DNA of 64,000 bases from Bacteroidota bacterium (lineage in GTDB: Bacteria; Bacteroidota; Bacteroidia; JABEUT01), in the NCBI GenBank assembly GCA_013285655.1, contig JABDHI010000005.1, positions 1 to 64,000 of the forward strand, read 5' to 3'. The notes below the pieces were generated by a model that saw nothing but the letters and a program-made list of their open reading frames with translations, ran no database searches and was not told the DNA's origin. Of the stretch, positions 39,065 through 48,434 are shown piece by piece (the stretch's first letter is position 1; every line of letters begins with the position of its first letter). Position numbers and translations under genes: made by a program.

Positions 39065-40426
39065 ATGGCAAAAGCAAAAAAAATATGGAAGTGCCTGTTT
39101 GTCAGTATATATTTTGCTTTAAATGGTAGTCTCCAGGCACAGGTTTACACCATAACTACCATTGCTGGCACAGGCATGGCGGGTTTTTCTAACGACGGAA
39201 ATCCTTCTATTAATGCAATGTTATACTACCCACTATCAGTAAGTGTAGATAGCACAGGTAGCATTTATATTGCTGACTGGGGCAATTCAAGGGTTCGCAA
39301 AATAAACAGCAATGGAATAATAAATACCATTGCTGGAGATGGGAAATTTTCTTTTTCTGGTGATGGAAGTTTCGCTTATGTCTCAGGCTTATGTGGCCCA
39401 ACAGGAGTATATACTGACTTGAAGGGCAATATATATATTGCTGATATTGGAAACGAACGAATAAGAGAAATTAATTCGGCCGGAATTATAAGTACAATTG
39501 CTGGGAGTGGCGCCTATGGTTTTTCGGGTGATGGTGGTCCCGCTACCCTTGCTTCATTTAAAGACCCGACTGGGATTGCAGTAGATGATTCGGGAAATGT
39601 ATTTATTGCTGATGTTTTTAATAACCGGATAAGAAAGATTAATAAAACCGGCACTATTATAACCATTGCTGGCAATGGCATAGCAGGATACGCTGGTGAT
39701 GGAGGCAATGCCACTTCGGCTGAATTATATTACCCTACGGGTATTGCAATTGATAGTATTGATGACATTTATATAGCTGATGAAGATAACAACCGGATAC
39801 GAAAAATAGACAGAACCGGAATCATCACAACTATAGCCGGAAATGGCATGAGTGGATATTCAGGCGACGGGGGCCTGGCAACTGCTGCAAAAATAAATTT
39901 TCCGGGAGGCGTTGCAGTAGACAACAAACATAATGTTTACATAGCTGACGCTAATAATCATCGAATACGTATGGTTAATGCACAGGGCACTATATCAACT
40001 ATTGCCGGAACCGGAAAGGCCGGATATTCGGGAGATGGAGAATTTGCACTTGGTGCTGAGTTAAACAACCCTACAGGCATTGCAGTAGATAATTTTGGCA
40101 ATATAATTGTTGGAGATGCATTTAATTTTAGGGTACGCGAGCTAATGAAAATAGGTGACCGGAATTTTAACTCGGGACTTGAATCAGTAAGTGTTTATCC
40201 CAACCCCAATCACGGTATATTCAATGTAATGCTTCAAAATTCAAACGGCAATAATGAAACTATTGAAATTTATAATGTAGTAGGAGAAAAAATATATAGT
40301 TCGCATTTGTTTCAAAATGGGAACACTGAGATAAGTCTTGGTTATTTAAACGCTGGTATGTACCTTTATAGGGTGATTAATGATAATACCTCTGTTGACT
40401 TCAGAGGCAAAATTGTTATCCTTTAA
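39065..40426 (+). CDS. Secreted NHL-repeat beta-propeller protein with T9SS type A sorting domain
   Basis: About six ~56-aa repeats (TIAGNGMSGYSGDGGLATAAKINFPGGVAVDNKHNVYIADANNHRIR); C-term SVYPNPNHGIFNV...GMYLYRVINDNTSVDFRGKIVIL. Confidence 0.9.
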   Translation: MAKAKKIWKCLFVSIYFALNGSLQAQVYTITTIAGTGMAGFSNDGNPSINAMLYYPLSVSVDSTGSIYIADWGNSRVRKINSNGIINTIAGDGKFSFSGDGSFAYVSGLCGPTGVYTDLKGNIYIADIGNERIREINSAGIISTIAGSGAYGFSGDGGPATLASFKDPTGIAVDDSGNVFIADVFNNRIRKINKTGTIITIAGNGIAGYAGDGGNATSAELYYPTGIAIDSIDDIYIADEDNNRIRKIDRTGIITTIAGNGMSGYSGDGGLATAAKINFPGGVAVDNKHNVYIADANNHRIRMVNAQGTISTIAGTGKAGYSGDGEFALGAELNNPTGIAVDNFGNIIVGDAFNFRVRELMKIGDRNFNSGLESVSVYPNPNHGIFNVMLQNSNGNNETIEIYNVVGEKIYSSHLFQNGNTEISLGYLNAGMYLYRVINDNTSVDFRGKIVIL

Positions 40427-41628
40427 TTTTGAGTAACAATTACCTTTTTAGTATCTATTTCACTTCCATCAACCATTAAAGTATAATAATACATACCTGC
40501 CAGCAACCCACCACTGGGTATACTTACACTTTGTTCTTCTTTCCCATTAATAGAAACTGTTTTCTTTAGCGTACCATTCATGTCAAACACTAATAAATTT
40601 GCATTGTTACTACTATTAGGTACGTAACACTGGAACGTAGTGTTTTGATTTGCGGGACAAGATTTACATGGATATAATTTTGCTTCCTTTCCTCCATCTA
40701 CAGAATTTGTATTGAAATTTGCACCTGTTTGCTTATTATTTGAGCTAGTTAGGCTATCCACTTTATGTTGAAGATCGTTTATTTTAACATCCTCTTGTTT
40801 AATAGCTTCTACCAATAGGCCAATCATATTACTATATGCAATGGTTTTTATACCATTATCGTTGGTGGTTACAACTTCAGGCACAATTCTTTCTACAGCT
40901 TGTGCAATGAGCCCCATTTGCCTTTTACGCATTATACCATTCTGTTTTAAATTATAGGTTACACCTTGCAAGCGTAGTACTTTACTTAACGCATTCGGAA
41001 TATTAGTGACATGTTCTTTTAAGGTAGAATCACTTATAGTGTTCCAGCCATATGAATATGCCTGACCATTTCCATAAACGTAAAACTCGTCCTGCCCACC
41101 ATTTTTTACTGCCCAGGCTTTAGTGGTGGTGTTATTTACCCAGTTAATACCCGAGTAAATATTATTGGAACTAGTATTCGAGTATATATCAAACGGCGAT
41201 GCATTCAGGCCTCCATTAACCTGTAATCTCGCTCCATTATCAATAGACGAATCAATTATCAGGTTATGATTTGGCATAAGCATTAAAATGGCTTTACCAT
41301 TGGTGGCAAAGGCAATGGTGTTTAAAGCAGGATGGAATATGCCTGATAAAGTATCGCCCCACCAGGTATAATCTGGTGTGGTTTGTGTTGAAAATATGTT
41401 TACCCCTTTAATATATGCCGATGATGTAATTGCCCCAGTGCTTTTCGAAAAAAGGGAATTACCTATTACTTGCAACTCTATATTGGTTGGTGGCTGGGTT
41501 ATACTACCAGCAGATATGCTACCATTTGAATAGAGTTTTAATTGTGCATTAGAAATGCCACAAATTAAAAACAAACCAATTGCTGTAATTAATGGCTTAG
41601 GAATAGGTAATGCCTTAATGGTTTTCAT
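40423..41628 (-). CDS. Secreted protein with S74-type intramolecular chaperone domain followed by a divergent T9SS-like C-terminal domain
   Basis: TISDSTLKEHVTNIPNALSKVLRLQGVTYNLKQNGIMRKRQMGLIAQAVERIVPEVV = S74 core; then KLYPCKSCPANQNTTFQCYV...GMYYYTLMVDGSEIDTKKVIVTQN. Confidence 0.85.
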   Translation of the reverse strand: MKTIKALPIPKPLITAIGLFLICGISNAQLKLYSNGSISAGSITQPPTNIELQVIGNSLFSKSTGAITSSAYIKGVNIFSTQTTPDYTWWGDTLSGIFHPALNTIAFATNGKAILMLMPNHNLIIDSSIDNGARLQVNGGLNASPFDIYSNTSSNNIYSGINWVNNTTTKAWAVKNGGQDEFYVYGNGQAYSYGWNTISDSTLKEHVTNIPNALSKVLRLQGVTYNLKQNGIMRKRQMGLIAQAVERIVPEVVTTNDNGIKTIAYSNMIGLLVEAIKQEDVKINDLQHKVDSLTSSNNKQTGANFNTNSVDGGKEAKLYPCKSCPANQNTTFQCYVPNSSNNANLLVFDMNGTLKKTVSINGKEEQSVSIPSGGLLAGMYYYTLMVDGSEIDTKKVIVTQN

Positions 41629-41699
41629 TTAATGAAGTATTAATGTTCTGTAAGTGCCTATAACGCGCTAAGAACAAGTTAATTGTATTATGTTCTATG

Positions 41700-41731
41700 C
41701 AAATGTACCTTTTTGATTCTATTGTTCCAAT
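41700..41731 (-). promoter_or_regulatory. Candidate promoter of the S74/T9SS gene: ATTG - N20 - TACATTTG (minus strand)
   Basis: CAAATGTA on + strand at 41700-41707 gives an exact -7; -33 has one mismatch. Confidence 0.45.
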
Positions 41732-41796
41732 TAGTCAATAACCCAGAATTACTAAAAATCAGTAATTTTATTCGAATTATCAGGCATTTAGTTTCA

Positions 41797-42591
41797 ATGA
41801 AGAACTTTATATTACTTATACCTTACTATAATAATTTTGAAGGCTTAATCACTTCATTAAAAAGCATCAACTACTCAAAAGATAAGTTTGAGGTGTTAAT
41901 AGTGGATGATGGCAGTAAGATAAAGCTAGATGAAGAATCAGTAAGAGTCTTGTTTCCAGAAGTTATTATTAATGTATTATCTCTCAGTCAAAATAGTGGC
42001 ATTGCAATTGCACTTAATAAAGGGTTGGAAGAGTTACATACGCGAACAGATTATATATACATAGCCCGATTAGATTGCGGAGATACTTGTCACCCAAACC
42101 GCTTTACTGAGCAAGTTAAATTTTTAGATGAGAATACAGATATTTATTTACTGGGTACTTGGTGTGAATTTACTGATTCAACGACCGGGAAAAGTTATTT
42201 ATATAAAACAAAAACCAAGCATGAGGATATTATAAAAGAAATGCATTTTAAGTGTTCCTTCATTCATCCCACGGTTATGTTTCGAAAAGAGGTACTTGAT
42301 TTTATTGGCTACTATCCTGAAAACTATCCCCATGCCGAAGACTACGCCTATTTCTGGGAAATAATAAGACAATTTAAAGGCGCATTATTACCTGAGTTAT
42401 TAGTGAATATTACTGCCAACATGCAGACAATATCGGCATCAAATTATAAAGAGCAAATCATATCGAGGATTAAGGTTATTAAGGCCTTTGGAACTAAACC
42501 ACTTTTGATTACTTATGGAGTAATTATTAGTAGAGTTAGAGCGATAATTCCTTATGGTTTAATCCTCAAAATGAAGCTTCTTTTAAAATAG
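41797..42591 (+). CDS. Family 2 glycosyltransferase
   Basis: ILLIPYYNNFEGLITSLKSI, VLIVDDGSK, ARLDCGD. ATG at 41797 fits the GT2 start better than the ORF start at 41683. Confidence 0.87.
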   Translation: MKNFILLIPYYNNFEGLITSLKSINYSKDKFEVLIVDDGSKIKLDEESVRVLFPEVIINVLSLSQNSGIAIALNKGLEELHTRTDYIYIARLDCGDTCHPNRFTEQVKFLDENTDIYLLGTWCEFTDSTTGKSYLYKTKTKHEDIIKEMHFKCSFIHPTVMFRKEVLDFIGYYPENYPHAEDYAYFWEIIRQFKGALLPELLVNITANMQTISASNYKEQIISRIKVIKAFGTKPLLITYGVIISRVRAIIPYGLILKMKLLLK

Positions 42592-42601
42592 TAATTACGC
42601 C

Positions 42602-43873
42602 TTAGCTTCTCCAATCCATTAGTACATCTATCCCATCCACATCAAATACCGGAATATTATGCACTTTCATTATCATGTTACGCTCTTGAAAAGCATTATC
42701 TATAAATATAGCCTTGTTATTTTTTACAAAATCAGCTTTAATTTCATGAGGCTTTAGATGAATAATCTCATTAAACAAGTTTTCTGTAATAGCAAATGTC
42801 TTCATTGTTTGAACAAGCTCATTTTGATGTTTGGTAATCAAAATCACCTTTTTGCCTATATTTTTACACTGGTACAAAAACCAAATTGCTTTAAGGTTTA
42901 CTTTATTGTTTATTATTAATGTATCATCAAAATCAAAGTATACAGTATCATATTCATAATCTATCTTATATCGTGAAATCAATGTTCTATCTACTACAAC
43001 CCTATAACTATTGGGGTGTACTTCAATATCATACCCTAAAGCAACGTAAACACTTAATAACGGCAAGTTAACACCCCGTGCTCTAGTTAAACACATTGTA
43101 CCCGCACAGCGGGTTGAAATTTCCAATAATTTCCACTTGCCTTCTTCATCCCTCTTTATCTGAAACCACCAAAGCCCCATAAAAGACAATTCACCATTTA
43201 TCTTTTGAGCAATATTCTCAATTTCAGGTGTAAGCTTCTCTATTTTACCAGCCACTGATATACCAGCCATTATTCGTTGGCGAGACCGGGGAGAGGCAAA
43301 TGACAATTTGCCATTTTTATCAGTTAGGCAATCTACCGTATACTCTTCACCTGGTAAATACTCACAAATCACATAATCAGTTAAATTAATATCAGCTATA
43401 TCCTTAGCATTTTTTATTAATTTAGCTCCTACGCTACCCTGTCCCTGCTTCGGCTTTATAAATAATGGGTAAGTGGTTATTTCCGTGTAAACTTGCGGAA
43501 CAAAATCATGACTATTAAATGTACTGTATGTTTTTTCTTTATCACGACATATTGCTGAAGTTTTTTTATCTGCAGTTATAATTTTGGCTTTTATTTTTTC
43601 CTGATTATCAGCAAAAAATGCTGCAATAGTATCATGGGTTGGAAATATCAGTTCAATTTCGTTAGTGGCGAGTAAAGCATTAAACTTTTCAAAAAAATCT
43701 TTATCTGTTATCATTGGAGCATTACGTATGTAATTCTCGAAAACATATTCTCCATGCCTGTCAATTGAAGAAGCTCCAAATAATTTAATATTTACGCAAG
43801 TTGATAAAGCATCATGCAGTTCAATTGAGTTTATCTCCCCTGCTGGGTATACCAAAACTTTTATCTGACTCAT
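42602..43873 (-). CDS. ATP-grasp domain protein with C-terminal HAD-like phosphatase domain
   Basis: ATP-grasp PLFIKPKQGQGSVGAKLI, CEYLPGEEYTVDCL, KLLEISTRCAG; HAD VYFDFDDTLI, ILITKH, AIFIDNAFQER. Confidence 0.8.
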   Translation of the reverse strand: MSQIKVLVYPAGEINSIELHDALSTCVNIKLFGASSIDRHGEYVFENYIRNAPMITDKDFFEKFNALLATNEIELIFPTHDTIAAFFADNQEKIKAKIITADKKTSAICRDKEKTYSTFNSHDFVPQVYTEITTYPLFIKPKQGQGSVGAKLIKNAKDIADINLTDYVICEYLPGEEYTVDCLTDKNGKLSFASPRSRQRIMAGISVAGKIEKLTPEIENIAQKINGELSFMGLWWFQIKRDEEGKWKLLEISTRCAGTMCLTRARGVNLPLLSVYVALGYDIEVHPNSYRVVVDRTLISRYKIDYEYDTVYFDFDDTLIINNKVNLKAIWFLYQCKNIGKKVILITKHQNELVQTMKTFAITENLFNEIIHLKPHEIKADFVKNNKAIFIDNAFQERNMIMKVHNIPVFDVDGIDVLMDWRS

Positions 43874-44811
43874 ATTATTCCTAAAATAAATTTCATTTCT
43901 TCTAAGCCATACCTTTGGTCAATGGGGATAGGTATCAGGTAGTTTTTCAAATACAATTCAAAAGAACCTTCATCACAATATTTTTCAAGTTCTGGCCAAT
44001 AAGTCGCCACATATACTCTACGTTCAATTAATTTTTTACGCAGCTCCTTATTTTTCAGAAGAAATGGATAAACTAATGGAACGTCATCTTTAGCCATATC
44101 AATTTTCAATTCATTATCATCCCAAAGATTATCATGAAGAAAAGAGAAGTTCTCCATCCTAATTTTTCTTGTATTACTATAATTAATATTAGACATTAGA
44201 GCTTGAGTCAGTTTTGACATGTGCTTAATAGGCTGGCCGATAAGTGAATTATCATTACGCTGAAAATCAGGGTATCCCTCAGTTGCAGGCAAGTCATATC
44301 TTTTAAGCAAATGCGAACATCTGTCAATTGAAATATCCTCTTCAAACTTATCGTCCAACTCCTTATCACAACGGAGTATGCCTCCGTCAGGCAATCCAAA
44401 AAACTTACGTGGGCTATAAAATGATGCTATTCCCTTTTTTAAAGAATAAAACGACTGAGCACTATCTACAATTACATTGGTATACTTTCCAATCAACCGC
44501 TCAACCACATTCCCACAAACGCCAAAATAATTATTATATAAAACAAACTTATTTTGTTTCATTTCGCCATCAATATCCATTGAAGGGTTAAGTTTCTCAT
44601 CAATTGAGTAGAATATTACTTTACAATTTTCTTCTGCAAGCGCTTCGAAAACAACCGGACACGTATATCTAGGAACCAACATCTCCCTTATGCCATAAGC
44701 TCGAATAATATAGCGTAACGCATTTCGTCCCGAATTAAGCTTAATTGCCCTATCATGGTATTCAGGAGATCCAAAAGACTCGAGTTCAAAATATCCGCCG
44801 ATTTCTTTCAT
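43870..44811 (-). CDS. DegT/DnrJ/EryC1-like PLP-dependent aminotransferase-fold protein (short, 313 aa)
   Basis: VPRYTCPVVFEALAEENCKVIFYSID, VIVDSAQSFYS, FYSPRKFFGLPDGGIL (candidate PLP lysine). ATGA overlap with the downstream gene. Confidence 0.7.
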   Translation of the reverse strand: MKEIGGYFELESFGSPEYHDRAIKLNSGRNALRYIIRAYGIREMLVPRYTCPVVFEALAEENCKVIFYSIDEKLNPSMDIDGEMKQNKFVLYNNYFGVCGNVVERLIGKYTNVIVDSAQSFYSLKKGIASFYSPRKFFGLPDGGILRCDKELDDKFEEDISIDRCSHLLKRYDLPATEGYPDFQRNDNSLIGQPIKHMSKLTQALMSNINYSNTRKIRMENFSFLHDNLWDDNELKIDMAKDDVPLVYPFLLKNKELRKKLIERRVYVATYWPELEKYCDEGSFELYLKNYLIPIPIDQRYGLEEMKFILGII

Positions 44812-45005
44812 TTTTACTCAAAAAAAATACATAAATCCTTTCTTCCAATTTATTTCACCAAAATTCATTGATAAGTAGGTTAAATACAAAGATAATAACT
44901 AAAACATATTGAATCTTACGTAATTCGAGAATATAAAAGGTAGTTTAAGCAAGATGATTTTGAGTGCAATTATAGAAAATCCCTCCATAATATAACTAAA
45001 CCAAC

Positions 45006-45013
45006 TATATTTG
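45006..45013 (+). promoter_or_regulatory. Candidate -7 element TATATTTG upstream of the WbqC-like gene
   Basis: Exact TAnnTTTG 42 bp before the ATG, in a divergent intergenic region that also carries CAAAGATA (44887-44894) for the opposite strand. Confidence 0.45.
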
Positions 45014-45055
45014 AATAGTCCGTCTATTTATAAAAATACTTGATATTTTATTAGT

Positions 45056-45763
45056 ATGAGAGTAGGTATAATGCAACCTTATTTTTTTCCTTATCTGGGT
45101 TACTTCAGTTTGATAAGAAACTCAGATAAATGGATTTTTTTTGATACCCCACAGTATATTCGTCATGGATGGGTAAACAGGAATAGAGTATTAAAACCTG
45201 TTGAAGGATGGCAATATATTACAGTCCCCCTAAAAAAACATGAGAGAGATGCCACTATTAAGGACATAATAACAAATGACATTGAAGATTGGAAACTAAA
45301 AATCATAAGACAACTAGAGCATTATAAAAAATTTGCACCATTTTATACACAAACAATTCAGTTAATCGAAAAATGTTTTTCTACTTCAACTACTAGTTTA
45401 TCTGAAGTAAACATTGCAAGCACTCAAGAAATTTGTCGCTATTTGGATATAGAATGTAATTCTGAAGTTTTCTCCAAGATGAATCTTTCAATAGATACTG
45501 TTTCGGCTCCTGATGAATGGGCATTAAATATATGTAAAGCAATAGGCGCCACTCAATATATTAATCCGCCCGGAGGGCTCGATTTTTTCGATAAAAACAA
45601 ATACACTTCACAAAATATTGATATCAAATTTCTTGAAGTTAATACCGCTCTTTATCAACAAGGTAAAAGGGAATTCATTTCTAACTTGTCTATAATTGAC
45701 GTGATAATGTTTAATGATATAACCAAAATACATAGCTATTTAGATGATTACAAGCTAATATAA
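45056..45763 (+). CDS. WbqC family protein
   Basis: MRVGIMQPYFFPYLGYFSLIRNSDKWIFFDTPQYIRHGWVNRNRV: WbqC family N-terminus. Confidence 0.92.
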   Translation: MRVGIMQPYFFPYLGYFSLIRNSDKWIFFDTPQYIRHGWVNRNRVLKPVEGWQYITVPLKKHERDATIKDIITNDIEDWKLKIIRQLEHYKKFAPFYTQTIQLIEKCFSTSTTSLSEVNIASTQEICRYLDIECNSEVFSKMNLSIDTVSAPDEWALNICKAIGATQYINPPGGLDFFDKNKYTSQNIDIKFLEVNTALYQQGKREFISNLSIIDVIMFNDITKIHSYLDDYKLI

Positions 45764-45843
45764 AACCACAAAAACTAATCATAAATAGAATAATAGGGCT
45801 TTATTTATGGGACTAAAAACAACCCTCAATCCGAAAAATAAAG

Positions 45844-46914
45844 ATGAAAAACCTTATTGCTGCTAAAATTAAACGAAATATATTTCCTTGTTATCCTGAC
45901 GATAATTACGCACTTCCCAGTTTAAAAAAAGATTATACATTCTTAAACCTTTCTCTCTATTTGAAAGGGAAACTAAACAAATATTTAAAAAAATCTGAGG
46001 GAGCGGAAAGCGCAAATAAATTATTATCTTGTTGGGATATTGATGGATTTAGTTTAACATATGACATGTTATCAGACTCAAGATCAAAAGATCAAATGGT
46101 TGATATTCTTGCATTTAAAATGCTAGGCCATAAAAATTATAAATTACAATTCCCTATTGAGGATTTTTATAATTTATTACAAAAGATCACTAGTTGCAAA
46201 ACATCCGAAACAATAAGTCCAAATAAATTGGCTTTACATTTGTATGATTTAAATAAAATGGGAACCGGCCTTAAAGTTTTTTTCCATGATCCCGAATCAG
46301 TATATCTTTCTATTCTTGCAAATCAATATGGATATGCGGACGCTAACTTTGCTGTAAAGGAAGGAGACTATGTAATTGATGGAGGGTGTTTTTATGGAGA
46401 CACGGCATTAGTTTTTGCCAATAAAACAGGCGCAACGGGTAAGGTTTTTTCATTTGAATTTGTTAATGATAACATAAAAGTGTTCGAAAATAATATGAGG
46501 GTTAACCCTCAACTTAATAAATCTATTTTTTTGAATAAATATGCATTGTGGAATTGCTCCAATGAGGTATTAACATTCCAGGAAAATGGACCAGCTACAC
46601 GCATAGATAATTCAAAGACCAGCCCAACAATATCGGTTAAAACAAAATCAATTGATGATTTTGTAAAAGAAAATGACATTAAAAAAATTGACTTTATAAA
46701 GCTAGATATAGAAGGGGCTGAACTAAAGTGCCTGCAAGGTGCGCAAAACACTATAAAAAAATACAAGCCGAAATTAGCTGTTTGTGTTTATCACAAAGAT
46801 TATGACATGATTGAAATTCCACAATACATAAAGCAATTGGTACCTGAATACAAGTTATTTTTGAAACACCATACAACATCATATGGTGAAACTGTGCTAT
46901 ACTGCATGTTATAG
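45844..46914 (+). CDS. FkbM family methyltransferase
   Basis: VKEGDYVIDGGCFYGDTALVFANKTGATGKVFSFE, IDFIKLDIEGAELKCLQGA. Confidence 0.9.
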   Translation: MKNLIAAKIKRNIFPCYPDDNYALPSLKKDYTFLNLSLYLKGKLNKYLKKSEGAESANKLLSCWDIDGFSLTYDMLSDSRSKDQMVDILAFKMLGHKNYKLQFPIEDFYNLLQKITSCKTSETISPNKLALHLYDLNKMGTGLKVFFHDPESVYLSILANQYGYADANFAVKEGDYVIDGGCFYGDTALVFANKTGATGKVFSFEFVNDNIKVFENNMRVNPQLNKSIFLNKYALWNCSNEVLTFQENGPATRIDNSKTSPTISVKTKSIDDFVKENDIKKIDFIKLDIEGAELKCLQGAQNTIKKYKPKLAVCVYHKDYDMIEIPQYIKQLVPEYKLFLKHHTTSYGETVLYCML

Positions 46915-47106
46915 TTGCTTATTACCATCATAGGCTATATTGGCTCTTGAAAATATATACCCTGCGTTTTATTAATTATCTAAAATGAAACCTGAAGTTA
47001 TAATAGTGCTATCAAAAAAATCATAACTTTGTTGCCGTTGAGAAAAGAAGCGTTAAGCCACTTTTTTACTGAATTCGTTCTTAATTTAGCATACTGAAAT
47101 AAGTAT

Positions 47107-47180
47107 GCCAGCGTAGCTCAGCTGGCTAGAGCGACTGATTTGTAATCAGTAGGTCAGGGGTTCGAGTCCCTTCGCTGGCT
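47107..47180 (+). tRNA. tRNA-Thr (anticodon TGT)
   Basis: Acceptor GCCAGCG/CGCTGGC, D-arm GCTCAGCTGGCTAGAGC, anticodon loop TTTGTAA, T-arm GGGGTTCGAGTCCC. Confidence 0.95.
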
Positions 47181-47333
47181 CAGCAGAGTCAAAACAATTA
47201 ACAACTAATTTTAGCCAAATAATTACTTGGCTTGTACTAGCTAAATTGCTTTAATAATGCTACATCACCTGCTTATAAAACAAACTCGCCAAAGTAATTG
47301 CGCATTATTACCCCTATATAAAATAGGAGCCGA

Positions 47334-48434
47334 TTACTGTTTTATTTGTAATGTATCCCTAATAATTTGGGAAATTTTCTTTACATTACCGCTACCCAAT
47401 TCAACATATAGCGGTAGGCATGCTATCCGAAGGGAAATATCTTCAGATATTGGGCATGATTCTCCATTAACATAATTGATTGTGTTAAGACTTGGGTAGA
47501 AATAACGCCTGCTAAATATATTTTTGTCACCTAATGCCTTAAACACTCTTAACAATTCGTTTTCACTCTTAAATAACACAGGATAATACGAATAATTATA
47601 TACTAAATTAGCCTGTACTTTAGGTCGACCAACTAGTCCATGTAATTCTTTATCATACAAATCACATAGTTTTTTCCTGGTTTCCATTGCCTTTTGTATA
47701 TATTCCAAATTACAAAGCCCCATAGCTGCCTGAAACTCACTTGCTTTTGCATTAATACCTAATATTAAATGTTCGTCAAGGTTGTGGCCAAACCGCTTTT
47801 GAAGATCTAATTTATGCGATATGCTTTTATCTTTAACGATACAAGCTCCCCCTTCAATAGTGTGAAAAAGCTTTGTTGCATGAAATGAAAGCGTAGAAAT
47901 ATCACCATAGGAGGCCAATGAACGCCCTTTATATACAGATCCAAAAGAGTGGGCTCCATCATAAATAACTTTAAGTTTATGCTTTCTGGCAATTCTTTCA
48001 ATTGTTTCCACATCACAAGCATAACCAAACACATGAACAGCTAAAATTGCTTTGGTTTTCTTTGTAATTTTTGCTTCAATTTTTTTAACATCAATTGTAT
48101 AATTATCAGGCTCTATATCTACAAAAACGGGCTTACACCTACCCCAGATTATACTCGAACAAGTTGCTACGTATGAAAAAGGCGTAGTTATTATTTCGCC
48201 ATCATAAATATCAAGAGCGGTTAAAGCAAGCTGAAGCGCAAGTGTGCCATTAGTCAAAAAGTGAAAATGCTCAACCTTCAAATATGCTTTCAGTTTGCTT
48301 TCCAGCTCTAACAGTAGTGGGCCCTGATTAGTTAAATGCGAATTGGCATAAATTATGTCAATATATTTCTTGTATTCCTTAATAGGGGGCAAAAAGGCTT
48401 TTGTAACATTTATCTTATTGCTTTTCTTTTTCAT
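47334..48434 (-). CDS. DegT/DnrJ/EryC1/StrS family aminotransferase
   Basis: TNGTLALQLALTALDI, VIYDGAHSFGS, STLSFHATKLFHTIEGGACIV (PLP lysine). Confidence 0.92.
   Translation of the reverse strand: MKKKSNKINVTKAFLPPIKEYKKYIDIIYANSHLTNQGPLLLELESKLKAYLKVEHFHFLTNGTLALQLALTALDIYDGEIITTPFSYVATCSSIIWGRCKPVFVDIEPDNYTIDVKKIEAKITKKTKAILAVHVFGYACDVETIERIARKHKLKVIYDGAHSFGSVYKGRSLASYGDISTLSFHATKLFHTIEGGACIVKDKSISHKLDLQKRFGHNLDEHLILGINAKASEFQAAMGLCNLEYIQKAMETRKKLCDLYDKELHGLVGRPKVQANLVYNYSYYPVLFKSENELLRVFKALGDKNIFSRRYFYPSLNTINYVNGESCPISEDISLRIACLPLYVELGSGNVKKISQIIRDTLQIKQ

Noticed and set aside
39065-40426. NHL-repeat protein as a novel system component
   Set aside because: NHL propellers with T9SS tails are common in Bacteroidota; repeats explain the periodic DNA signal.
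47107-47333. tRNA-Thr as an integration site for the glycan locus
   Set aside because: No integrase, no tRNA 3'-end direct repeat and no mobility gene seen in the window; left as ordinary tRNA.
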